The position numbers and the translations under genes are program-made. A stretch of 64,000 nt of DNA from Isoetes taiwanensis (Eukaryota > Streptophyta > Lycopodiopsida > Isoetales > Isoetaceae): positions 684,001 through 748,000 of the forward strand of contig JAJEKV010000064.1 of assembly GCA_021234155.1 (NCBI GenBank), given 5' to 3'. Shown here piece after piece: positions 34,498-45,354 of the stretch. The first letter of the stretch is position 1; each line of letters begins with the position of its first letter. The notes beneath the pieces were generated by a model. The model saw only the letters and a program-made list of their open reading frames with translations, made no database searches and was not told the DNA's origin.

Positions 34498-34828
34498 ACC
34501 CATACACAAACATTTTTCAACTGGAATTTAACAGCAACCTTTGGCCTCCATGGATTCTTGTGGTGAGAAACCAAAGTGGGAAACTTTTCTGCTTGTTAGC
34601 ACAAGGATCTAGAAGCCTTGGAATTTGCTTAATAACTGCCTCAAAATCTAAAAATGCATGGTAATTTTTTGCAAGCTTCATTTGGAATGAGCCATAAAAC
34701 AATATCCAATAGCGCAATCCTGTATTAATCAGCTGGTAGGATGTGAAAGCCTACCAAACCCGGCCGAAAAAATGTTGTTTCGGCATAGATAACTTTACCA
34801 AACATATCCATATTATACACTATCAAAA

Positions 34829-35449
34829 ACACTACAAGAGAAAGGTGCTCATATCGTCAAGTGTTACATCAAAATTCTTGACACAAATGGGATCTTTTAA
34901 ACTCCATATATTGTCACATTTTTGTCACTATGCTGCCATATTCATTTGCCACAAAGTTGTCACCGTAGCGTCAACTATTATGACAAGATTGTGGCATGTT
35001 TAGCTGTCAAAATCTTAGACGCAAGGGAAATTTCTAACACAATTAAAGCAACATTGCAACGGCAAAGAGTCAAGATGACATTGATATTATTACAAGCATT
35101 GTAACAAGCTTATTATCAATATATTATCAGGTCTATTGGCATCATAGGAACAAAATTGTAGTAAGTACTTGAGAAATAGCAAGAGACATTTCAACATAAT
35201 TGTGACAAGCTAATAACAACCATGATTTAGTTTATTTATTCAAATTACAACAAATTGTAAGGCTCAAATTGTGCAGCTTTGCATCAACCATTGTGTCAAA
35301 AGTACAACAAATTGTAAGGCTCAAATTGTGCAGCTTTGCATCAACCATTGTGTCAAGTCTTATCAAAGTATGCAACGAATTTTAAGGTTCAAAGTTTTGT
35401 ACTTTGCATCAAATAGTGAGTGAAGCCTTGTGTCAAAATAGGCATCTTT
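34829..35449 (+). mobile_element. CACTA-like non-autonomous DNA transposon (tentative)
   Basis: The left end CACTACAAGAGAAAGGTGC is close to the CACTACAAGAAA terminus of plant CACTA transposons. The right end, reversed, reads TACTAGAAAGATGCC, an imperfect partner. Subterminal motifs (TTGTGTCAA, CTTTGCATCAA) recur in direct orientation, including a ~50-bp unit repeated at 35,247-35,296 and 35,308-35,357, as is usual in CACTA subterminal regions. No transposase frame is present. A clean 3-bp target duplication is not visible. Confidence 0.5.
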
Positions 35450-35499
35450 CTAGTAATAAAATAAACAACAAAGTTTATGACAAGAAAACCATTTGTTTA

Positions 35500-35662
35500 C
35501 TTCATAATAATGCTCATGGCAGTTTAAAAAAAATGCTCATGGCAGAGATGACATGCTGAAAGAAATAAGTTCTAAAGGTTTTAACAAATGCTCATGGCGC
35601 TTTTAATAAAATGCTCATGGCGTAAAATGACATCTTGAAAGAAATAAGTTCTAAAACGAAGG
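35500..35662 (+). repeat. Short tandem duplication (~75 bp)
   Basis: AATGCTCATGGC occurs four times, and the unit ending TGAAAGAAATAAGTTCTAAA occurs twice. No coding content. Confidence 0.7.
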
Positions 35663-35949
35663 CAATATTTTAATTATCTCCATCTCCATGATCGTCTTAG
35701 TGTTGTGGATCGCCACAGCCTTCACCAACACCATTCTTCTCTACCGCATTCTCCATTGTTCTCCTGTTATCCACATTCATAATACATAATATCAGATCTC
35801 TCAAATATAGAAACAAGGAAATTAATGTGTGAACTAGAAGCAAACTGAGCAGCAGAATAAGAAGCAAACTGAGCAGCAAGGTAAGAAAAAAAAGGTGGTG
35901 GTGGTGAAGAAACTGTGCTCCTGCCTCAATGTTGATGTTCTTAACAAGC

Positions 35950-36176
35950 ACCATGAAACTGCCATGTCTGATCCAACACTGAGCAAGGGATTGAACAGAG
36001 GAATAGGGACTATTTTAGCTGGATTGGCAGCTTTGGGAGTGGACTATCTAGCAGGCCTGACTGGAGATGTCTCAAAGATAATTATAATCTGCTTGGCAGT
36101 GTTCTTCTTTGGTATTACTCTCTACCCTTTGGTTTGTGCTTCAGTCAACACTTCTTTGATTAGATGGAATGGTTAA
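35950..36176 (+). pseudogene. ALMT-like (aluminium-activated malate transporter) fragment
   Basis: The frame contains LSKGLNRGIGTILAGLAALG followed by VDYLAGLTGDVSKIIIICLA and a hydrophobic tail. This resembles the conserved ALMT stretch TLSKGLNRGLGTLLAG...LA that spans transmembrane helices in these plant anion channels. Upstream codons in the same frame (35,895-35,950) do not match the family, and a stop follows at 36,174. It is one exon-sized piece with no neighbouring ALMT exons visible, so probably a gene fragment. Identity rests on recall of the motif, not on a search. Confidence 0.6.
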
Positions 36177-36249
36177 ATTGTCTCTTATGTGTTACTATGA
36201 TAATGATGGATACTTTGATTGTGATTGTGTCCTCTCTTTCTGTTCATCC

Positions 36250-37020
36250 TGTGTGTCTGGGGCTAAAGGGAGGGTAGAGACCTGAAAGCTTCCTAGAAGT
36301 AGAGATGTTTCTAGCTAGAACCCTTAAGACCCAGTCTATGCGGCATGCGCACAACCCACCTGGCTTTGGATGCTATGATGAGATTCAGCACCAAATAACG
36401 AGTATGATGGTGAATTGGGGGGTGGGGTCTTTCTTAGCTTGGCTACAGGACTCCTATAGTGTGCTAGGCAAGCCGGTCCTTGAATAAGCCGGGTATGGGT
36501 CTAAAACTCCCTGGGTCACAGGAGACATGCCTATATGGATGTCCTGGACTCGAACGGGCGCAGAGAGCCGGCCTTTAGACTGAGGGGACTAAGTGGGGTA
36601 CGGATGCAGGGGTCACTGAGTTAGTGGCACGTGTTCTCTAGCACACCCAAGGATTCGTCATGCTCGGGGAGGGGACGCCTCCCTGATCTGCCTCATCGAA
36701 CCGGGGAGATGCAACCCGGAGTAGTCGCATAGGGTGATTCCATGGGATTGCATCTTCGAAGGGCTACAATCATGCCATAGCATGTTTCAGCCCATCTGTA
36801 AAGTGTGCACAGGAGGGGCGGATGGAATGGACAACCCTATCCATTATTCTATCTCTGTCTGCTGATATCTTGAGGCCATGACCGTCAGTCGACCCCATGG
36901 AATCTGAGCCTGGGTAGAGCCTTACTGATGGTATATTGCCTATGTTATCTTGTATTTAGTTGATAACGATGGATGAGCCACCCTTCGTGGTGGTATATTA
37001 TTTGGAGCATGATTGTTGTG
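36250..37020 (+). repeat. Diverged LTR related to the chromovirus family
   Basis: Shares blocks in the same order with 1-700: GGGTAGAGACCTRAAAGCTT, AAAGTGTGCACRGGAGGGGC, GGATGGARTGGACAACCCTA and CCWYCCTTCGTGRTGG. It is more diverged than the two edge copies. No internal region follows, so it may be a solo LTR of a related family. Confidence 0.6.
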
Positions 37021-37033
37021 TGCTAATATGTAC

Positions 37034-37166
37034 TAGTAACGGTGCCCAGCGTTGCTAGGCATAAGTTGAGAGTCTATAAATGGTTTCACTGCAATGAAGA
37101 AGTGTGTACTAACCTTTTATTATATAAGGAAGGTACCTATCATAGTAATAGTGCCTAGCGTTGCGA
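37034..37166 (+). repeat. Repeated GTGCCYAGCGTTGC motif
   Basis: TAACGGTGCCCAGCGTTGCTAGG near 37,037 and TAATAGTGCCTAGCGTTGCGAGG near 37,147 are two direct copies about 110 bp apart. Confidence 0.6.
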
Positions 37167-37179
37167 GGGATTAGTTCAA

Positions 37180-37400
37180 GTGTGATTTATAACTATACGT
37201 AATTTCAAGTAACTGTGTTTTTTTAAGGAAGTATGATTTTTTGAGATGTGAATAATAAGCAGATGTAGTTTTTAAGTAGCTATTTTTAAGGAAAGTATAT
37301 GGTTTTTTGAGGCGTGGTTTATAAGTAGGTGTAGTTTCTAAATGGTTGTTTGTTAAGGAAGTATGGTTTTTGGAACTGGTGTGAGTTTTTTTTTATAGCT
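37180..37400 (+). repeat. ~62-bp tandem array (plus orientation)
   Basis: Degenerate units built on AAGGAAGTATGGTTTTTTGA, GGTGTGGTTTATAAGTAGG and TGTAGTTTCTAAGTGGCTAT. The same unit, reverse complemented, forms the array at 57,720-58,181. In both places the array directly follows a chromovirus-type LTR when read in LTR orientation. Confidence 0.75.
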
Positions 37401-37975
37401 AATATTGCAAGCACAACTATATCACCATGCCACACTTATCCACATGACTTACTACAGTGTCATTACTTGCGATGTGTCAAAATGTCATTAGCATAAGGAA
37501 ATGAGGCCAAGTTAAAAAGGCTAGTAATGGTTGTTTTTTTCAAGACAGCCTTTTTTGGCAACCGTCCTCCAAGGGGTCCTACGCTAATGCCCATCCTCCC
37601 GAAGCTCAGTTCTCCTATCCGATCGTTGAATCCTATATATATTGAAGTACCCTACTTCAAGATATATAGGTCTAAAAAAATATTGAAGATCGTTCCAAGA
37701 GAGCTCATCAAACCGCAGAAAGCATCCTGCAGGCGATCGTGTAGAAATAACGACTAGTCAAGAGATATTGAGATATGAATGCAACTGTCATTTTGCTTTA
37801 GGGATCCTAATGTGAAGGTTCTAACCATAAAATCCACTAAGGTTTGATCCACGTGCCAGGTTTAGGATCAACATGTTCCATCCACTACATAATACAAAGC
37901 TGCCACTGGTGATTAGACATATGTCCATCGATTGCTAGAAAAAGTAAGATTGTGATAAAGCAAACAAAAGAGTGA
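37401..37975. other. No recognisable feature
   Basis: AT-rich spacer. A 76-codon plus-strand frame at 37,527-37,757 has no domain. Confidence 0.35.
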
Positions 37976-38884
37976 ATATGTAGCATAATAACAGGAGGTT
38001 ACTTTTAGATTTTTATACGCTTTTTCATATGGTTTTTCTATGATTTCGTTGTTGTATTCGTTGAGGTGTACTAAATAGTATTTCTAGAGTGCACCCTTTA
38101 TGGGCCGTTGATTTTCGTTGGTTGGAAAAATCCAAGGGTTGTTGTCTTTCTCTGCATGTGTTTGTGCATGAACACTGTGCAAGTGTGTGCATGTGCATGT
38201 GCACATGCATGTGCATGTGCACATGCATGTGCATGTGTGTGCATGTGTGTGCATGTGCATGTTCATATGCATGTGCATGTGTATTGTGCATGTGCAAGTG
38301 CAAGTGCATGTGCATGTGTGCATGTGTGTGCATGTGTACTTGCCCTCTTGGATTCTTATTGCCGGAGTGGATTTTACTACCACGAGATGGATTTTTTGCT
38401 CACACTTACAAAGGTATTTGTTTTTAATGTTTCTTCAGTTAGCATAATGTTTTTTTACAAGGTATTGGTTTCCGATTCTACAATGTAGTGCTTTGCAAAG
38501 CCCCTTTTGTTTCCTTCCTATGATTTGCTTTGCTGATTCAAGTTTAGGCCCTCTGTTTGCTTTCAACTCTTGGATATTTCGGCTTCCGGATTGTTCATAG
38601 CAGCCACCTTTAGCTTCAATCAACAAACGGATTCTTATGCACACAACAAAGTGGATTATTCCACGCCCTTTTCCATGTCACGCAGATCGGTCAAACAAAG
38701 GGCCACAAGAATACATTTATATTGTAGGTTTGGAACTTTAATCGAACCGTAAGGTGAATCATGCATTACCTTTAAGCTAGAGATGGAGCATCCAAAATCA
38801 TATGGATTGATAAACAATGGTGTCATTGTGAAAGAGAAATAGTTGTAGCGGAAGTAACAATATGTAGCATAATAACAGAGGGTT
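37976..38884 (-). repeat. Non-coding element with 26-bp flanking direct repeats, copy 2
   Basis: Reverse-oriented copy of 18,625-19,488. The flanking direct repeats (AATATGTAGCATAATAACAG...) lie at 37,976-38,000 and 38,859-38,884. The (TGTGCA)n tract at about 38,175-38,340 is longer than in copy 1. The frames through it (Met-His-Cys-Thr or Cys-Met-Val repeats) are products of the hexamer and not genes. Confidence 0.7.
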
Positions 38885-38885
38885 T

Positions 38886-40170
38886 TCTTTGTGTTGTAAA
38901 CTTTATGACTTTCAGAATAATGGGATCAATCTGCTCTATCTTTATGGTAACTTTTAATTATGTTCTATTTGTTTTATTGTGATCAAATTCAAAAGCTACA
39001 AGTGATGAAAGCCTCAAATGAATTCTAGTTTTTTTCTGGTTTGAATTCTAAAATTTTTGTCACACCGGGGGGGACGTCTCTAAGGCCCCGAAGGGGCAAA
39101 AAAAATTTTTTTGCAACACTAACCATTAACATCCAACATATAAAAATTAAATCCCCCAACACATAACAACCATTGACATTAACAACCAACACATAACTAC
39201 CATTGACATTAATTAACATAACCATTGGGTCCAACACATTTAAATTAAAATCCCCCTTAAACCCCCTTTGGTTTGGGTGCATATTCACACGGGGGGTGAC
39301 TCCGGGCAACGAGAGCTGTTGGATAGGCATATTCACCCCTTATTCCTTAATCTATACCGTACGTAAAGTTCCTCGTTTGTGGGGTATGCAAGTACAAAAT
39401 TTGCTATACTGTATAATAAGATTCGCAAAATACTATAAGATTTCAAGCGGAATACTATATGGTGTTGATTTCGCACGAAATGAATTCTAGTTTTTTTCTG
39501 GTTTGAATTCTAAAATTTTTGTCACACCGGGGGGGACGTCCCTAAGGCCCCGAAGGGGCCAAAAAAAATTTTTTGCAACACTAACCATTAACATCCAACA
39601 TATAAAAATTAAATCCCCCAACACATAACAACCATTGACATTAACAACCAACACATAACTACCATTGACATTAATTAACATAACCATTGGGTCCAACACA
39701 TTTAAATTAAAATCCCCCTTAAACCCCCTTTGGTTTGGGTGCATATTCACACGGGGGGTGACGTAGGGCAGCGAGAGCCCTCATAATTGTATTTTGCACG
39801 CGCGAAATCAACACCATATAGTATTCCGCTTGAAATCTTATAGTATTTTCTTAATCTTATTATACAAATATAGCAAATTTTGTACTTGCATACCCCACAA
39901 ACGAGGAACTTTACGTACGGTATAGATTAAGGAATAAGGGGTGAATATGCCTATCCAACAGCTCTCGTTGCCCGGAGTCACCCCCCGTGTGAATATGCAC
40001 CCAAACCAAAGGGGGTTTAAGGGGGATTTTAATTTAAATGTGTTGGACCCAATGGTTATGTTAATTAATGTCAATGGTAGTTATGTGTTGGTTGTTAATG
40101 TCAATGGTTGTTATGTGTTGGGGGATTTAATTTTTATATGTTGGATGTTAATGGTTAGTGTTGCAAAAAA
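38886..40170 (+). mobile_element. Foldback-element cluster
   Basis: A complete foldback element lies at about 39,577-40,169. The inverted arms run from GCAACACTAACCATTAACAT through CCCCCTTAAACCCCC and enclose about 215 bp, with about 190-bp arms (39,577-39,762 and 39,977-40,167). A half copy (39,105-39,480) precedes it in direct orientation, and two copies of the AT-rich module with a GGCCCC/GGGGCC hairpin (38,886-39,100 and 39,484-39,570) sit between. The unit has no coding capacity. It resembles a long-TIR MITE, although a clean target duplication is not evident. Confidence 0.7.
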
Positions 40171-40389
40171 CCTCTACCACAAGAAGAGCAAGTGGCAACA
40201 AGGTAACATGATGACCAAGTAATATCCCGCAGCCACCACCTAGGCCAATTGACTACGAACGTACTAGACATGAGCTCTTTTGGCTCTTCTTGGAGAAGGG
40301 CTGGTCTTCTGCCCATGAAACTTGGTACCCAATGTATAATGTTCACATTTTGAGACCATTGGCAGAGCCTTGCTGTTCTGGAGTGAGGG

Positions 40390-40604
40390 AGTTGCTCATC
40401 CGTCGCCCTTTTTGGAGCATATTTATTAGCTTGCAAACATCTATTTTTGAAGCATTCGAAAATGTCTCAAATGGTGCATGAAATCCAAGAGAACTACCAG
40501 TTCCTGCAATTTTGAAGTCTCTACAAGAAGAACCATATTATAGACTAGGAAAAGCATTCTCTGATTGCATTTAAAGTTATGATTCAAGAAAGAAATAGCA
40601 ATAA
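40390..40604 (+). repeat. ~340-bp tandem repeat, partial unit left of the Tat-like element
   Basis: Matches the units at 52,811-53,638 (TGGAGCATATTT..., AAAATGTCTCAAATGG, TTTTGAAGTCTC, ATTGCATTTAAA). It ends at AATAAACCCCT, where the Tat-like element was inserted. The 40,171-40,389 stretch before it shows nothing recognisable. Confidence 0.75.
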
Positions 40605-40609
40605 ACCCC

Positions 40610-43154
40610 TGCTGCCATGCCATGGCAGCATGGAAGAGCTAAGCACATCTTTGCATTAATCCTCTCATCTTGATCTGGTTTGCAAGACAATAGGGAAATG
40701 CTTCACTAGCATACATCGAGAATTTGAAGAGCAAAGGAAGGACAATTGACTCAAGTCACTCAAGAGATACAAAAGGTCAAACAAGCAAAGGAAATGAAGA
40801 AAGGAGGAGAAAGAAGACCCCTTGAAAAATATTCCATGGTATGTAGCTGTTTGTGATCTTGGCATCTTTGGCATTTTGATCCCCTTCTCCATTCACTCCA
40901 CCATCCTAAAACACCATTGAACTTTGACTCCTTGCTCATATACCTCCCAAAGTCAAACTTGACCTTGAAAGTTCTTTCTAGTCAAAACACACCTTCATGG
41001 AACACCCACTTGCTCCATCATCCACTAGTTCAAAAGTGACTTGACTTGGTCATAATTTCGCTCAGAAGTCAACATCCCATGCAACTTGACCAAAGTTAAA
41101 AGAAAGTTGCAAAATTCCTAAGGGAAGTGCTCAAAATTCAAGTGTGCCCTAGGAGGTGCTAAAAAAATTGCTCCATAAAAAGAAATTGGCTCCTAAATGG
41201 GCACTTGATGGGCCAAGTCACTTTACACCTCACCTCATGTGCCAAGTCATCATACTCATCATCATTCGAGCCATCTCATGTCAACAAACTCCCATATGCA
41301 AATCAAAATCCATATCAAAGCATCTAACTAGCATCATTGTTGCCACATCAGCATTGACACCTCATCACTCCACACTTGTCATACACATCATCTCCACTTC
41401 ATTCAAAAGTTTTGACTAGAGAGAATTTTCAAACTCAAGTTGACTAACACGTCATCATTCCCATTGGCCACATCGATATCATACCCACCTAACCTTGTCA
41501 TCATTTCCAAATGCCACATCATCCACTCCTTAGCTCCATTTTTGCCAAATTCAAAAGAGCTCCATTGTGAGAAGAGATTCCAGAATCTTATAGAGTGCAA
41601 AAAAAGATTCCCTTAGAAAAAAGAAATTTGAAAAAAGGCTCTATTTTGGACATCATAGATGCTTCCTAGGGAATCGTGCCATAGGGCTTGGGGGTGCAAA
41701 AATTTTCCTATCTACCCCCCCTCCCCTAGCCTATCTCTCTTTCCAGCCAATCTCCCCCTGCTGCGTGGAACATCCGGGCGTGTGGGGCAGTGGAGGTACC
41801 GGATCCCACGTGGATATTGCACGCAATAATTATAAATCATGGATTTCTTTTCCTTATATACCTTGGTCGCCAAAACCTAATCGAGCCTGTGGGATATTTC
41901 GCTTGAACCCATATGAACCCTAAAATCCGGAAACGCCAAGATCTGTTTAATTCGGCCTAACAAACCAGTAAATCATGACTTAAACTGGCCGAATCACCAT
42001 GTTTAATGCCAAGAATGCTTATGGTGTGCTAAAAGACAGAAGATTAAAGGGAAATGATCAAGATCTCAACGGAACAGAGCATTTTACAAAAGGGGCTTTT
42101 CTGCACAGAAGAAATTCGAGGGTTTTGAGGCAAAGAAGTGAATCCTGGCTTTGAAGAAGGACCGGCTTGAAGATCCTGAGCTTGATTCCGACCTCCAATG
42201 TTTACCTCTGATCCGGATTATTGACTCAATTCTCTGGATTATCTGAATGTATACCTATTTGATTCTGTGCCCAAGACCATGAGCTTGGGATATTGCATTG
42301 TATCTCTTGAGTGTTTGATTTAATTGAAAATCCGATCTTTGTAGTAATCTGTTCGTGTTGCATTGAAACTCATTCCCAAAAGTAAACAATTATCTGAGGC
42401 TAGGCGTCTTGTGTTTGTCCAGATAGTCAGATATGAGTAGTCTGCCTATTTAGCATGTCTTTGGAAAAGGCAAAAGCTAAGCTCTTGTCAAGACAAAATT
42501 ACAATACCAGTTTGAGTCAACATCTTTAGATCCAATTGTGTTGCACAACAGGCACTGAGCATATAAGAGCAATCATCTGAGCACCAATCTTGCCAAGCTA
42601 GATATGTTGAGCAAGGCAATGCTAGACACGCGTGCAACCCTTCATTAGAAAGCGTTTTCTTTCAATATTGTTCATTCCTTGCAGTTCTAGGCAGAAAATC
42701 TTCAAAAGAAAAAAATTAGGTTCCCTTTTGACAAAAGGAAGATTTGGCCCTTATTGTGCAGGCAAATCTGAGCAGAATAGAATTGGAAACTCAAAAAAAA
42801 TTCCTTTGTCAACATCGAAGTTTCAAATTTTGGCTCTCTGCCGGGGTTATTGACCAAAAATTGATTGGTCGTTGATCAATTTCGCCTATCTAACCTTGTC
42901 AGACCTCACTGAGCTTTTGCAGTCTGTTAGTATCAAGTGTTGAGCATCTTGAGGAGAGACACCCTTATCCATAGCTTCATAGATCATATTCTGCAAGTTA
43001 TTTTGTGGAGCAGATTTTTTGGCCTTCAGGGAAACATACTCCCAGTTAACTTTCGTGCACTATTTCTGGAATCTTTGCACTCAGTGGTTGCCTCAAGCAA
43101 CCTGGAGGTTCTAAACCACTGAGGTTGAAGGTTTTGCCAGGAACACCTTCAACA
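40610..43154 (+). repeat. 5' LTR of the Tat-like element
   Basis: 2,545 bp. It begins with the palindrome TGCTGCCATG/CATGGCAGCA (one central base) and ends CCTTCAACA. The section from 41,338 matches 51,031-52,805 closely. No coding potential is seen. Confidence 0.85.
41807..41860 (+). promoter_or_regulatory. LTR promoter elements: G-box and TATA
   Basis: CACGTG (41,807-41,812) is followed by TATATA (41,855-41,860). The same arrangement recurs in the 3' LTR near 51,492. G-boxes bind bZIP and bHLH factors. Activity is inferred. Confidence 0.45.
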
Positions 43155-43159
43155 TTTTG

Positions 43160-43682
43160 TGTTAGAAAAATGAGGTCATTGCATAAGAGTGTGTTATGTG
43201 ATATTTGAGCACATAAGGGGATTAGTGACCACATCTTGGCTCCCCTAGGCTAATGAGGATTCATACAAGCATTCATGAGAAGCAGTGGCAGTGAATGCAA
43301 GAAAGAAAAGCACAGAAATTGAAAAGTGGCGGGCAGGTACTACCCTGAGGTTGCTACGCCTGCCAGAAATCGCTGGGTACCCCCTGCCCGCCACTTAGGG
43401 TTTTGGGTTGACCGGTCAAACTAGTCAAAGTCAACGACAACTGGAACTTAAGGACAGCAGGGCATCCTATCATCTAGGCAAGTTGGAAAACTTTCTATAT
43501 GAAGGGCATGCATGATTTGACAAGTGGATATACCCAGATTGGCAAGAAAATATTCTTATATATAGGAATGATGGGGACAGAAGAAGTGAGTTCTTTTGGA
43601 TGCAGAGATAGGTGCGAGTTTGAAGAGGCTGAGTCTTATACTTGGCATACTTGAGTTCATATCCCAAGCTTTGATTCTAACA
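43160..43682 (+). repeat. 5' LTR of copia element 2
   Basis: 523 bp, TGTTAGAAAA...ATTCTAACA. It contains a 14-bp stem hairpin (AAGTGGCGGGCAGG at 43,324-43,337 with CCTGCCCGCCACTT at 43,383-43,396), a TGAC/GTCA cluster at 43,407-43,436 and a TATATATA near 43,557. Confidence 0.95.
43324..43436 (+). promoter_or_regulatory. LTR hairpin and W-box-like cluster
   Basis: A perfect 14-bp inverted repeat is followed within 15 bp by GGTTGACCGGTCAAA, GTCAAAG and GTCAACG. That is four TTGAC/GTCAA cores in 30 bp, the target core of plant WRKY factors. Three of four cores are intact in both LTRs and the fourth is kept with changes beside it. Regulation by WRKY factors is inference. Confidence 0.45.
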
Positions 43683-43684
43683 TT

Positions 43685-43696
43685 TGGTATCAGAGC
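43685..43696 (+). other. Primer binding site, initiator tRNA-Met
   Basis: TGGTATCAGAGC, two bases after the 5' LTR, a full match. Confidence 0.9.
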
Positions 43697-43710
43697 ACAG
43701 GTTGGGAGAT

Positions 43711-45354
43711 ATGTCTAGCCGTTTTGGATCTGGTTTGTTGGCAACAGTTGAAGTTTACAAAGGAGGGCCTGGTTTCCAGATCTGGAAGGATGCTGTGAAA
43801 CATGTGTTGGAAGTAGAAGACTTGTGGGATCTTGTAGATCCTACTGCAGGTGTTGCAACCACAGTTGCAAGTTCCAGTGCTGTTAATGTCTCTGCTGCAA
43901 AGGGACAGGAAGGAGATGCTGCCAGTAGTGAAGAAGTTACCTCTGGAGAAAGCAGTGGAGCTAGGGGTCGATCTAGTTTGGCCAAAGTGAAAGAGGCACA
44001 AGGGATCATTGCTTCAAAGGTTAGTCCTACAATTAGGCTAAAATTGAGAAACAAGAGTCCTAGGGAGATGTGGATGTTTATGCTCAAACATTATGAAGAG
44101 AAAACCTCATCACAAATAGATTTATTGGATAAAGAGCTCAGAAATCTTAAGTTACATGACAAGGATGATGTCTCAGACTTTTTTAACAAGTTTGATAATA
44201 TAGTGGCTGATCTTAGTGGGGCTGGAGTAGATCTCACTGAGAGATATCAGGTTTTAGCAATTGCTAGAGCAATTGTGGATAATGATCAGCTGAGTTTATT
44301 CATAAGAAACATTGCTAAGAACAGGGAAGAGGCTGAAACAATTATTAGAACAGAGGTGGAGCAAAAAAGGGTTGTAAAAGGAGTTGAAGAAGAAACTGAA
44401 ATTTTGTATGCTGGTAAAAGACAAGATAAAATCATATGTTATTTCTGTCATGAACCTGGTCATGTCAAAAGTAATTGTCCTAAGCTCAAGAAAAAAGAGT
44501 TTTACTGCTACACATGTGGTGGTCAAGGCCACTTGGCATCTAAGTGTCCTACTCCAAAGGAACTTGGAAGAGGTAGAGGCAGTTCTAGCAGAGGAAGAGA
44601 TGCATCAAGAGGTCGAGGGGAAGGTAGGAAATCTGCTGGTGCTTTTATTGCACAAGAACACGAAGAAGGTGAAAAAATTGTTGATGAAGATGAGGTAAAC
44701 TTGCTGAATTCGATTGTTGAAAATAAGAACAATACTAACAAGTTATCTCATGCTCTTGTAGTTGATAGTGGAGCTGAATCAGTAGTCCACTCTGCTCATT
44801 TGCTTAAAAATTTGGAACAAGGAGAAGCCAAAAGTGTGCAAGTAGGAAATGGAGCCTTGCAAAAGATTGAAGGAAGGGGATTATTGCAGCTATGGGATTT
44901 GCAAGGAAATATAGTGAACATTAAAAATGTTTTGTGTGTACCTGGAATTATCAAAAATCTTATATCTGTTAGCCAGTTAGTTGATTTGGGCTACAGAGTA
45001 GTGTTTGATGATGTTGGCTGTAACATATGGTTGAATAATGAAATTAAGTTTCATGCTAAGCGAGTTGGTAAACTATTTCAGTTTGAACATGTTGATGATT
45101 TACCTTGTCAAATGTTGATGCTATCAGAATTTGAGATGTGGCACAATAGATTAGCTCACACTCATGCAAACAATCTCAAGTTATTAGCAAAGAAAGGGTT
45201 CATCAAATATGAAAATGAGGAAAAAGGGCATATATGTGAAGGATGCATGCTAGGCAAAATTAATAGATTGCCTTTCCTCAAAGCAAAGAAGAGAAGTAAG
45301 GAGATACTGGAATTGGTTCATACTGACTTGTGTGGACCTTTGAATGTCAGGTAG
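43711..45354 (+). pseudogene. gag-pol: Copia gag, protease and integrase N-terminus
   Basis: The ATG at 43,711 gives MSSRFGSGLLATVEVYKGG and FQIWKDAVKHVLEVEDLWDL, a standard copia Gag start. Two CCHC zinc knuckles follow (CYFCHEPGHVKSNC and CYTCGGQGHLASKC, about 44,440-44,550), then a Gly/Arg/Ser-rich linker, the protease active site VVDSGAESVVHSA at about 44,761, and the integrase zinc domain (MWHNRLAHTHANNLKLL ... CEGCMLGKINR) with the first catalytic Asp in VHTDLCGP. The frame ends at a TAG (45,352-45,354) created by a one-base shift; the next frame continues the integrase without loss. Confidence 0.93.

Noticed and set aside
35247-35357. Direct ~50-bp repeats with a short spacer as a possible CRISPR
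   Set aside because: Only two copies, plant repeat context, and they fit the subterminal repeats of a CACTA-like element.
38089-38488. Long open frames in several registers on both strands with Cys-Met-His-Val or His-Thr-Cys repeats (also 18,894-19,438)
   Set aside because: They come from a TGTGCA/CACATG hexanucleotide repeat, which is open in many frames at once; the flanks are non-coding.
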